Below are positions 1 to 5,147 of a DNA stretch of 5,147 nucleotides, piece after piece; the stretch's first letter is position 1; each line of letters starts with the position of its first letter. The stretch covers positions 1 through 5,147 of the forward strand of contig JALSSE010000030.1 in the NCBI GenBank assembly GCA_026984415.1. The letters are read 5' to 3'. The DNA is from Hydrogenothermaceae bacterium. GTDB lineage: Bacteria; Aquificota; Aquificae; Hydrogenothermales; Hydrogenothermaceae. The position numbers and the translations under genes are program-made. The notes under the pieces are model-generated. The model ran no database searches. It saw nothing but the letters and a program-made list of their open reading frames with translations, and was not told the DNA's origin.

Positions 1-523
1 TATGGGGATAATTAATCCAGACTATTTTTGTTTCTTCTAAAATAGATTTTTCTAATTTATCAAGCCTTAAAAGGAAATTGTCTTCTTCCTTTAGCTGAAC
101 AGGGAAAGGAATTCCATTTGCAAATAGTGTTCCCCTTTCATAAACAGGGTAAGCAGGTGTTCCAAATATAACTTTTTTCTTTTCTTCTTCTGAATCTATA
201 AAAACAAGTGGAAAGTGGAATATAGCTTCTTTTGAACCAGCTGAAGGAATAATTTCCTTTTCCGTATCTAATTCTACGTCAAACCTTTTTTTAAACCATC
301 TTGAAATTTCTTCTCTTAATTCTTTTTTTCCTGCAACTGATGGGTACTGGCTTACTTCTGGAACTGCATTTATAAGAGCCTGCCTTATTTTTTTATCTGT
401 AGGTTCCTTTGGGTCGCCTGTTCCAAAATCGTAAATTTTTATTCCTTTATCTTTTAGTTCTGATTTTATTCTGTTTAGTTCTTCCATAGGATAAGGTTTT
501 AAACTTTTTAAAATTTTATTCAT
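1..523 (-). CDS. dapC: Class I/II PLP aminotransferase, probably succinyldiaminopimelate aminotransferase (N-terminal part)
   Basis: This is the first 174 residues of a fold-type I, PLP-dependent aminotransferase; the rest lies beyond the window edge. Visible motifs are LKPYPMEEL near the start, the FGTGDPKEPT segment (33-42) that begins the family's substrate-arm region, QYPSVAGKKELR (59-70), the AGSKEAI loop (95-101) that binds the cofactor phosphate, and GTPAYPVYE (121-129) with the aromatic residue that stacks on PLP. The fragment ends at INYPH, just where the NPTG motif should follow. The catalytic lysine would be further downstream and cannot be checked. The 'LxPYPxExL', 'YPxxAGxxELR' and 'GSKEAIFxF' spacing resembles DapC, which transaminates N-succinyl-2-amino-6-ketopimelate with glutamate in cytoplasmic lysine/diaminopimelate synthesis. 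An aspartate- or alanine-type aminotransferase, or LL-diaminopimelate aminotransferase, remains possible. The ATG start is fixed by a good GGAGGAG site. Aminotransferase is near certain; the DapC assignment is moderate. Confidence 0.85.
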   Translation of the reverse strand, partial: MNKILKSLKPYPMEELNRIKSELKDKGIKIYDFGTGDPKEPTDKKIRQALINAVPEVSQYPSVAGKKELREEISRWFKKRFDVELDTEKEIIPSAGSKEAIFHFPLVFIDSEEEKKKVIFGTPAYPVYERGTLFANGIPFPVQLKEEDNFLLRLDKLEKSILEETKIVWINYPH

Positions 524-527
524 TCTA

Positions 528-534
528 CTCCTCC
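528..534 (-). promoter_or_regulatory. Ribosome binding site of the aminotransferase gene
   Basis: Read on the minus strand, GGAGGAG lies just before the ATG at 523-521, with 6 bases between GGAGG and the start codon. It fixes that ATG as the start, and residue 1 agrees with where the family normally begins. Confidence 0.8.
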
Positions 535-550
535 GTGTTGAAAAATATAT

Positions 551-570
551 TTTCTAATATATATTAGGAA
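551..570. repeat. 20-bp near-perfect palindrome in the aminotransferase leader
   Basis: The core CTAATATATATTAG (554-567) is a perfect 14-bp palindrome. It extends to TTT on the left and GAA on the right with a single mismatch. It lies 28 bp upstream of the aminotransferase ATG, so it could be an operator or a weak AT-only hairpin in the leader. A second overlapping inverted pair, AAATATAT (543-550) and ATATATTT (570-577), is centred half a base away. Palindromes of A and T arise easily in DNA this AT-rich, so function is uncertain. Confidence 0.4.
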
Positions 571-590
571 TATATTTAGTGTAATTAAAT

Positions 591-618
591 ATGATAAAAT
601 TTTACATTTTTTTGAAAA
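591..618 (-). promoter_or_regulatory. Possible promoter of the aminotransferase gene
   Basis: On the minus strand, TATCAT (596-591, five of six to TATAAT) is preceded after 16 bases by TTTTCA (618-613, four of six to TTGACA). Transcription would start near 584, giving a leader of about 60 bases that contains the 20-bp palindrome at 551-570. The -35 overlaps the palindrome at 601-626, so a protein bound there could block this promoter. The match is only moderate in AT-rich DNA. Confidence 0.25.
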
Positions 619-657
619 AGTGTAAAGATTTTTTACAGTTAACCCGAAAAATGTAAT
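601..657. repeat. Tandem pair of palindromes, TTACA-N14-TGTAA, 31-bp period
   Basis: Copy 1 has TTTACA at 601-606 and TGTAAA at 621-626. The arms pair inward through T/A runs with one T-G wobble, making a nearly perfect 26-bp inverted repeat. Copy 2 has TTTACA at 632-637 and TGTAAT at 652-657. Both copies keep exactly 14 bases between TTACA and TGTAA, and the second begins 31 bp after the first, about three helical turns, so the same DNA face is presented. The two share TTTTACA and TGTAA and a GAAAAA run offset by one base. This looks like a double operator for a dimeric regulator controlling the divergent genes on either side. I do not recognise a known regulator's box. Confidence 0.45.
623..650 (+). 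promoter_or_regulatory. Possible sigma-28-like promoter of the 26-residue protein gene
   Basis: TAAAGATT (623-630) matches the FliA -35 consensus TAAAGTTT at seven of eight bases. CCCGAAAA (643-650) matches the -10 consensus GCCGATAA at six of eight and keeps the CCGA core. The spacer is 12 rather than the usual 11, which weakens the call. Transcription would start near 657, leaving a leader of about 26 bases with the Shine-Dalgarno site inside it. An alternative sigma-70-like pair is TTGAAA (612-617), 16 bases, TACAGT (634-639). Either promoter overlaps the tandem palindromes. Confidence 0.3.
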
Positions 658-667
658 AATTTTAAAC

Positions 668-673
668 AGGAGG
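668..673 (+). promoter_or_regulatory. Ribosome binding site of the 26-residue protein gene
   Basis: A full AGGAGG lies 9 bases before the ATG at 683. This is one of the strongest ribosome binding sites in the window and is the main reason to accept the very short reading frame as a real gene. Confidence 0.7.
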
Positions 674-682
674 TTGTTAAAA

Positions 683-763
683 ATGGATTTAAACGCAGTT
701 ATGGTATTTGCAGGGTTCTTATCTTTTGTTGGAGCAGCAATGTTATACATGATATTTGATTAA
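683..763 (+). CDS. Small single-helix membrane protein, 26 residues, unknown function
   Basis: A complete frame runs from ATG (683-685) to TAA (761-763). The protein starts MDLNAVMVFAGF, continues LSFVGAAMLYMIF and ends in a single Asp. Residues 5-25 are one unbroken hydrophobic stretch of transmembrane length, with no Lys or Arg anywhere and acidic residues at both ends (D2, D26). Small residues A10, S14 and A18 recur every fourth position on one helix face, the kind of pattern used for packing against another membrane helix. A strong AGGAGG site and an AT-rich promoter-like region precede it, and the coding stretch is visibly less AT-rich than the leader. Proteins of this size are often accessory subunits or regulators of larger membrane complexes such as oxidases, transporters or channels, but no partner can be named. 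The gene points at carB, with 13 bp between stop codons. I do not recognise the family. A gene is likely; the function is unknown. Confidence 0.6.
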   Translation: MDLNAVMVFAGFLSFVGAAMLYMIFD

Positions 764-776
764 AAGTGGTGGCAAG

Positions 777-2459
777 TTAACTTTCACTGTCTCTGAAGAA
801 GGTTAATTTGCCTTCATCGTCAATTTTTCCAGATAAACTCTCGTAGGAAGAGTAATAATAAGGTGTATAAGCTTCAAATTCGGCAGCACAGGTGTCAACT
901 ACTTTATAAGATACGTTAATTCTTTTTTCTCTGATTTTATCTTCAGTTGTTTTTAACAGTCTTGCTAATTCTTTATCTGAAAATCCCCACTGTTTTGCTT
1001 TTTCAAACTCTTCATCAGAAATTGTTGTTAATGTTTTTGTTGAAAGGTAAGTTTCAAAATCAATAATCTCTTTAATCTGGTTTAAAAACCATTTATCTAT
1101 AAATGTGTAGGAATGTATCTGGTCTACTGTGTATCCCCTTCTGAATGCTTCTGCAATATACCATAGTCTATCAGGGTTCGGGGTGATTATTTTATTCTTT
1201 ACTGTTTCATCATCTGTATTTTCTAACTTTGCATAAAATCCATATCTTCCAAGTTCTAAACTTCTTAAAGCCTTCTGAAGACTTTCTTTAAATGTTCTTC
1301 CAATTGCCATAATTTCCCCAACAGATTTCATCATAGTGGTTAATGTTGGGTCTGCTTCTGGAAATTTAGCGAAATCAAATCTTGGTATTTTTGTTACTAT
1401 ATAGTCAATTGTTGGTTCAAATGATGCTGGTGTTTCCTTTGTTATATCATTTGGTAATTCATCTAAAGTATAACCAACTGCTAATTTAGCTGCTATCTTT
1501 GCAATTGGAAATCCTGTTGCTTTTGAAGCTAAAGCTGAAGAACGGGAAACCCTTGGGTTCATCTCAATTATGTAAAACTTTCCATTTTTTGGATTTTGTG
1601 AAAACTGAACATTTGAGCCTCCAGTTTCAACTCCAATTTCTCTTATTACTGATATTGTGTAATCTCTTAAAATTTGATATTCCCTATCTGTTAGTGTCAT
1701 CGCAGGTGCTATTGTAATGCTGTCTCCAGTGTGTATTCCCATCGGGTCTAAATTTTCAATAGAACAGATAATAACGCAGTTGTCATTTTTGTCCCTCATA
1801 ACTTCCATTTCAAACTCTTTCCAGCCTATAACAGACTCTTCAAGTAAAACTTCAGTTATTGGGGATGCTTCAAGTCCAGATTTTACTTTTGGTAAGAATT
1901 CATCGTAGTTGTAAGCAATACTTCCTCCTGTTCCTCCTAATGTAAACGAAGGTCTTATTATTACAGGAAATCCTATCCATTTTATAATTTCTTCTGCTTC
2001 TGAAATGGAGCGAACTACTGCACTTTTTGGCATTTCCAATCCTATTTTTTCCATTGCCTGTTTAAAAAGGTCTCTGTCTTCTGCTTTTTTAATTGTTTCG
2101 TAGTTTGCCCCAAGCATTTTTATGTTGTATTTGTCTATAATTCCTCTTTCATAAAGCTCAATAGCAAGGTTTAAAGCTGTCTGTCCACCTAATGTTGGTA
2201 GGATTGCGTCTGGTCTTTCTTTTTCTATTATTTTTTCTAAAACATCAGGAATTAAAGGTTCTATGTAGGTTTTATCTGCTATTTCTGGGTCTGTCATTAT
2301 TGTTGCAGGATTTGAATTAACTAATATAACTTCATATCCTTCTTCTTTTAATGCCTTTGCTCCCTGTGTTCCAGAGTAATCAAACTCTGCAGCCTGACCA
2401 ATTATTATTGGTCCAGAACCAATTAACATTATTCTATGAATGTCTGTTCTTTTAGGCAT
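777..2459 (-). CDS. carB: Carbamoyl-phosphate synthetase large subunit, N-terminal half (split CarB)
   Basis: This 560-residue protein is the first half of CarB (about 1070 residues when in one piece). It carries the carboxyphosphate-forming ATP-grasp unit (about 1-400) and the oligomerisation domain (about 401-553). It is collinear with E. coli CarB without a gap through residue 303: R129, R169, the glycine loop L174-G-G-T-G-G179, E208, H243, Q285, E299, N301 and R303 keep the E. coli numbers. [12 protein letters not shown] (88-99) and [20 protein letters not shown] (521-540) are further family signatures. The protein phosphorylates bicarbonate with ATP; carbamate forms with ammonia that the CarA subunit releases from glutamine, and the missing C-terminal half makes the second phosphorylation. 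The product feeds pyrimidine and arginine synthesis. The frame stops 20 residues after the last conserved motif, at the natural linker, and no C-terminal half follows in any frame, so it is a true split gene rather than a frameshift. Separate N- and C-terminal CarB genes are known in Aquifex. Confidence 0.96.
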   Translation of the reverse strand: MPKRTDIHRIMLIGSGPIIIGQAAEFDYSGTQGAKALKEEGYEVILVNSNPATIMTDPEIADKTYIEPLIPDVLEKIIEKERPDAILPTLGGQTALNLAIELYERGIIDKYNIKMLGANYETIKKAEDRDLFKQAMEKIGLEMPKSAVVRSISEAEEIIKWIGFPVIIRPSFTLGGTGGSIAYNYDEFLPKVKSGLEASPITEVLLEESVIGWKEFEMEVMRDKNDNCVIICSIENLDPMGIHTGDSITIAPAMTLTDREYQILRDYTISVIREIGVETGGSNVQFSQNPKNGKFYIIEMNPRVSRSSALASKATGFPIAKIAAKLAVGYTLDELPNDITKETPASFEPTIDYIVTKIPRFDFAKFPEADPTLTTMMKSVGEIMAIGRTFKESLQKALRSLELGRYGFYAKLENTDDETVKNKIITPNPDRLWYIAEAFRRGYTVDQIHSYTFIDKWFLNQIKEIIDFETYLSTKTLTTISDEEFEKAKQWGFSDKELARLLKTTEDKIREKRINVSYKVVDTCAAEFEAYTPYYYSSYESLSGKIDDEGKLTFFRDSES

Positions 2460-2465
2460 ATACTT

Positions 2466-2470
2466 ACCTC
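2466..2470 (-). promoter_or_regulatory. Ribosome binding site of carB
   Basis: On the minus strand, GAGGT lies 6 bases before the ATG (2459-2457). The start gives [17 protein letters not shown], the expected N-terminus of CarB, so no other start is needed. Confidence 0.65.
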
Positions 2471-2475
2471 TGAAA

Positions 2476-2505
2476 TTTTAATTCTAAATATTTTAACATT
2501 TTCAA
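2476..2505 (-). promoter_or_regulatory. Possible carB promoter
   Basis: On the minus strand, TTGAAA (2505-2500, five of six to the -35 consensus) is followed by a weak -10, ATTAAA or TTAAAA (2482-2476), at 17 or 18 bases. A start near 2470 would leave almost no room for the ribosome binding site. TAAAAT (2495-2490) is a better -10 but has no good -35. The exact promoter is therefore unresolved. I see no pyrimidine- or arginine-responsive leader, attenuator or ARG box in the 136-bp gap. Confidence 0.2.
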
Positions 2506-2540
2506 AAAACCTTTTACTGAAAACTACAAAAGTCCCGAAA

Positions 2541-2567
2541 TTGTTTAAAAATAAGTTGTAAAATAAT
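2541..2567 (+). promoter_or_regulatory. Possible promoter of the channel-yicC pair
   Basis: TTGTTT (2541-2546) is followed after 15 bases by AATAAT (2562-2567, five of six to TATAAT). TATAAA (2571-2576) is an alternative -10 without a good -35. Transcription from about 2574 would give a leader of roughly 20 bases. The element CCCGAAA just upstream (2534-2540) also occurs before the small membrane protein gene. Confidence 0.25.
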
Positions 2568-2585
2568 AAATATAAACTTTTAAGC

Positions 2586-2589
2586 AGGA
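2586..2589 (+). promoter_or_regulatory. Ribosome binding site that decides the TTG start of the channel gene
   Basis: AGGA lies 6 bases before TTG (2596-2598). An in-frame TAA at 2581-2583 leaves only four codons upstream, none of them a start codon. The next in-frame ATG falls near residue 129, inside the fourth helix. TTG is therefore the only reasonable start. Confidence 0.6.
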
Positions 2590-2595
2590 CAGGAA

Positions 2596-4314
2596 TTGGA
2601 AGATTTAATTAGAGATATAAATATTTATTTGCAAAATTTTGGTGTAAATGAACTTATCTTCTTTTTTGTTGGAATAATTGTCTTAATTCTCTCCTATTAT
2701 CTCAAGAAAAAGATTAGTACATTTTTTAAAAATGTTGAATATTCTGAGTATATAAGCCATGCAATTGGAATTTCTATACTTATTTTACTTTATTACTTTT
2801 ACGGTGTAGGTCTTGAATTTGATATTAAAATCTCACCTATACTTTTTCAAAACATAACAATCTTTATTTTAATTTATGAGGTTTTAGCTTCTGTTTTCAA
2901 ATTTCTCCATATTGAGAATAAAAAACTGTTTTATATAATTTTAGCTTTCACATTTATAAATGTTGTTCTTGCTTTTATTATGGATGTTGCACGGGAATTT
3001 AATTCTCCAATTGGAAAAGAGTTTGGTCTAATTTTCCTTTTTAAATCTCTTGCTCTTATTCCTATATCAATTATTGTTTATATCCTTTCAACAACATTAA
3101 TCAGATACATTCCAGACAAACTAAAATTTTTTAAGATATTTTTAGAAAAATTCCATTTACTCTTTAACGTACTTGTTATCATAATCGGATTTTTGTGGAT
3201 TACAGACATTATCAATCCATCTATAAACCATTTTATATTAACCATTGTTTTAGTTGTTTTGATTCTTCTTTATACATTTATCCTTTTTTATATTGAAGAA
3301 ATTTCAAAAGAGAAGAAAATTGCTGAGCATTTTCCAAATTTAAAACATAGATTAAGGGTTATTCTTACAATTATTTTTCTTTTAATTCTTTATGACATTT
3401 TAGAAAAAGGTCTTGAATTAAATTTTTCAGAATTTATGAAAAAAATATACATTGTAAAAACAGATGTACTTACAATTTCTCTTTATTCAATTTTGGAATC
3501 AATAATTTTATTTACACTTTTAATTAATGTAATACTTATTTTAAGGTCAATAATAAGGTACTGGAAATTTAGACAAACAGGTGAGGCTGTCCCAACACCA
3601 GCTGAAGCTATTATTTATAACTTCGGAATACTTGTAACTTCAATAGTAGCCCTGTCTGTACTTGGAATAACATGGAAAGTTCTTTTACCTTTGATTGGTG
3701 CTTTAGGAATTGGTGCAGGATTTGGCTTACAATCAATTATAAATAATTACATAAGTGGATTTATTCTAATTTTTAACAAAAAGATAGAAGTAGGAGATGT
3801 TGTGGAAGTGCCTGGTATGGCTGGTAAATTTACAGGAACAGAATCAGACTTTGTTTTTGGTATGGTGATGGATATTTCAGTAATAAATACAGTTATTCAA
3901 ACGATAGATGGAATAGAGGTGGCTATTCCAAATTCAAAATTCGTTTCTGAAAATATTATTAACTACACTTACTCAAATAACAGGGTTAGAATGAGAATCC
4001 CTTTTAAAGTTGCATTTGATACTGACCATAAAAAAGTTGAAGAAATTTTACTAAAAGTTGCAGATGAGTTTACTCCAATAATTTTACTATCTCCAGAAAA
4101 ACCACAGGTATGGTACAACAGGATTTTAGATTATTACGATGAGTATGTTTTACTTTTCTGGATAAATGCTTACAACTGGAGAAGAATTCAGAGACTTAAA
4201 AGTGATATTTATAAAAGGGTCTGGGAAGAATTTAAGAAAGAAGGAATTAAAATTCCTGTTATCAACGTGGAAGTTAAAAGCGACGATGATATTCAAAAAC
4301 TGTTGAAAAGCTAA
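2596..4314 (+). CDS. MscS-family mechanosensitive ion channel with extended membrane region
   Basis: This 572-residue inner-membrane channel would open under membrane tension to release solutes during osmotic downshock. Helices are seen at about 18-36, 52-70, 82-102, 110-130, 143-168, 186-206, 211-234, 252-270 and 290-318, then the two MscS-type helices at about 336-358 and 362-394. Eleven helices is the number in MscK/MscM-type channels, but the large periplasmic domain and signal peptide of those proteins are absent. The pore helix GALGIGAGFGLQSIINNYIS (368-387) aligns with E. coli MscS so that the two constriction leucines L105 and L109 become I372 and F376, and Q112 is Q379. The beta domain follows (VGDVVEV 399-405, IPNSKFVSENIINYTYS 444-460), then the alpha/beta cage domain to about 560. 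A 12-residue insertion sits at about 406-421. It starts with TTG. It diverges from carB and probably shares a transcript with yicC 43 bp downstream. The family is secure; the gating stimulus and physiological role are inferred. Confidence 0.93.
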   Translation: MEDLIRDINIYLQNFGVNELIFFFVGIIVLILSYYLKKKISTFFKNVEYSEYISHAIGISILILLYYFYGVGLEFDIKISPILFQNITIFILIYEVLASVFKFLHIENKKLFYIILAFTFINVVLAFIMDVAREFNSPIGKEFGLIFLFKSLALIPISIIVYILSTTLIRYIPDKLKFFKIFLEKFHLLFNVLVIIIGFLWITDIINPSINHFILTIVLVVLILLYTFILFYIEEISKEKKIAEHFPNLKHRLRVILTIIFLLILYDILEKGLELNFSEFMKKIYIVKTDVLTISLYSILESIILFTLLINVILILRSIIRYWKFRQTGEAVPTPAEAIIYNFGILVTSIVALSVLGITWKVLLPLIGALGIGAGFGLQSIINNYISGFILIFNKKIEVGDVVEVPGMAGKFTGTESDFVFGMVMDISVINTVIQTIDGIEVAIPNSKFVSENIINYTYSNNRVRMRIPFKVAFDTDHKKVEEILLKVADEFTPIILLSPEKPQVWYNRILDYYDEYVLLFWINAYNWRRIQRLKSDIYKRVWEEFKKEGIKIPVINVEVKSDDDIQKLLKS

Positions 4315-4346
4315 ATTAGTTAATAACAAAAAATTAAAATTCTAAA

Positions 4347-4351
4347 AGGAG
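4347..4351 (+). promoter_or_regulatory. Ribosome binding site of yicC
   Basis: AGGAG lies 6 bases before the ATG at 4358 and selects the start that gives MPYSMTGF, the normal N-terminus of the family. The 43-bp gap after the channel stop codon shows no hairpin terminator, so read-through from the channel gene is likely. Confidence 0.7.
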
Positions 4352-4357
4352 AATACT

Positions 4358-5147
4358 ATGCCTTACAGTATGACAGGATTTGCCTTTGTTTTAAAGACTA
4401 CAGATGAATATGAAATTTCCATAAAAATGAAATCTTTAAATAACAAAGGAATTGATATTCATATCAAAGGCAACAAAAACATATTAATGTTTTTAGATTT
4501 GGAAATAAGGAATATTATAAAAAAACATTTTGAAAGGGGTAGTTTTCAGGTTTTTATAGACTTGAAATATCTAAAACCGAGTATCGTTGTAGAGCTTGAT
4601 AGTCTAAAAAGTGCAATTTTAACAGTAAAAAATGTTTTAAAGGATGTAAACCTTGAAAATGTTTCTGGAGATAAAATTTATGATTTAGCTTCTCATATTG
4701 CATCAGAAATGCAGGAAGATTTGATAGATGAAAAAATAAAATCTATTGTTCTTGAAGCAGTAGAGGAAGCCTGTAAGGAACTGAAAAAAGAAAGAAAAAA
4801 AGAAGGTGAAAAATTAATTAAAGATATAGAAGAAAAATTAAAAATTATTGAGGAAAACCTTGAAAAAATAGATAAACAAAGGGAAGAAATTGTTAAAAAA
4901 GCACAGGAAAGAATAAAAGAAAGGGTTAAAGAGCTTTTAGGGGAAGAATATTCTGAAAGGGCTTTTATTGAAGCTTCCTTATTGGCTGATAAAATGGATA
5001 TAACAGAAGAAGTTGTAAGGTTAAAATCCCATATACAGAGATTTAAAGAGTTGCTGAAATTAGATAAACCTGTTGGCAGAAAAATGGATTTTATGTGTCA
5101 GGAAATGCACCGTGAAATAAACACAATGGGAAATAAAATTCCAGATT
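4358..5147 (+). CDS. yicC: YicC-family endoribonuclease (C-terminal end missing)
   Basis: The 263 residues present cover nearly all of a protein that is normally about 285-295 long; the window edge removes the tail. The N-terminal YicC domain shows SMTGF (4-8), KSLNNKGIDIHIK (25-37) and the IR...FERG segment (50-61). The middle (about 138-195) is a very Lys/Glu-rich helical region likely to form a coiled coil, including the family's R-x-x-EG segment (145-150). The C-terminal domain has LLADKMDITEEVVRLKSHI (208-226) and VGRKMDFMCQEMHREINTMG (239-258), whose Q248, E249, R252, E253 and N255 are the strongest family signature. YicC proteins are metal-dependent cytoplasmic endoribonucleases that form a hexameric clamp; E. 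coli YicC helps turn over a small RNA. In many bacteria the gene is followed by guanylate kinase (gmk) and rpoZ, which may lie just past the edge. The channel-yicC pairing gives no clear functional link. Confidence 0.95.
   Translation, partial: MPYSMTGFAFVLKTTDEYEISIKMKSLNNKGIDIHIKGNKNILMFLDLEIRNIIKKHFERGSFQVFIDLKYLKPSIVVELDSLKSAILTVKNVLKDVNLENVSGDKIYDLASHIASEMQEDLIDEKIKSIVLEAVEEACKELKKERKKEGEKLIKDIEEKLKIIEENLEKIDKQREEIVKKAQERIKERVKELLGEEYSERAFIEASLLADKMDITEEVVRLKSHIQRFKELLKLDKPVGRKMDFMCQEMHREINTMGNKIPD

Noticed and set aside
601..637. Known operator types (FNR/CRP, Fur, NrdR, BirA) for the tandem palindromes
   Set aside because: The half-sites and spacings do not match TTGAT-N4-ATCAA, TGTGA-N6-TCACA, the Fur hexamers or the NrdR box, and the arms are reversed relative to BirA sites. 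It is left as an unassigned operator candidate.
520..750. 76-codon minus-strand frame across the divergent promoter region
   Set aside because: It overlaps the aminotransferase start by a few bases and runs antisense through the small membrane protein gene. It has no ribosome binding site, and its Phe/Ile/Lys/Asn-rich translation is what random AT-rich DNA gives. The opposite-strand 26-codon frame has far better start signals.
774..783. AAGTTAACTT perfect 10-bp palindrome at the carB stop codon
   Set aside because: It is too short and AT-rich to act as a terminator hairpin and has no loop. Such words occur by chance at this composition.
764..900. carB as a frameshifted or truncated pseudogene of full-length carB
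   Set aside because: Reading past the stop in every minus-strand frame shows nothing like the C-terminal half (a second GSGPxRIGQG motif), and the break falls at the natural domain linker with all active-site residues intact.
1499..1908. Two plus-strand frames of 72 and 63 codons inside carB
   Set aside because: They are antisense shadows of a strongly conserved enzyme. The translations are low-complexity Leu- or Ser-rich, without a family resemblance or ribosome binding sites.
4315..4357. Terminator between the channel gene and yicC
   Set aside because: The 43-bp gap is A-rich and has no inverted repeat able to form a stable stem, so co-transcription is the simpler reading.

Overview
The window is AT-rich, with A/T-biased third codon positions and Lys/Glu/Ile-rich proteins. 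It most resembles a thermophilic Aquificota chromosome, for example the Sulfurihydrogenibium/Persephonella group. The main clue is that the large subunit of carbamoyl-phosphate synthetase is encoded as a free-standing N-terminal half, as in Aquifex and some archaea. This placement is an inference from gene structure and composition; no database search was possible.

Layout from left to right. Positions 1-523 (minus strand) hold the N-terminal 174 residues of a class I/II PLP aminotransferase, probably the succinyl-diaminopimelate aminotransferase (DapC) of lysine and peptidoglycan synthesis, cut by the window edge. Positions 524-682 are a divergent regulatory region with three palindromic elements, two of which form a tandem pair with a 31-bp period. 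Positions 683-763 (plus) encode a 26-residue single-helix membrane protein behind a strong AGGAGG site; it is the least explained gene here. Positions 777-2459 (minus) encode the CarB N-terminal half and converge on the small gene with a 13-bp gap and no visible terminator. Positions 2460-2595 are a second divergent promoter region. Positions 2596-4314 (plus) encode a 572-residue, roughly 11-helix MscS-family mechanosensitive channel that starts with TTG. Positions 4358-5147 (plus) encode a YicC-family endoribonuclease missing only its last few residues. The channel and yicC are probably co-transcribed (43-bp gap, no terminator seen).

The genes look like ordinary housekeeping functions shuffled together, as is typical of Aquificota, where pathway genes are dispersed: lysine/cell wall, pyrimidine/arginine, osmotic protection and RNA turnover. 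I see no mobile element, CRISPR array, tRNA, rRNA or defence system. The points most worth following up are the 26-residue membrane protein, the duplicated palindrome and sigma-28-like promoter before it, the split carB, and a 12-residue insertion in the channel's beta domain.
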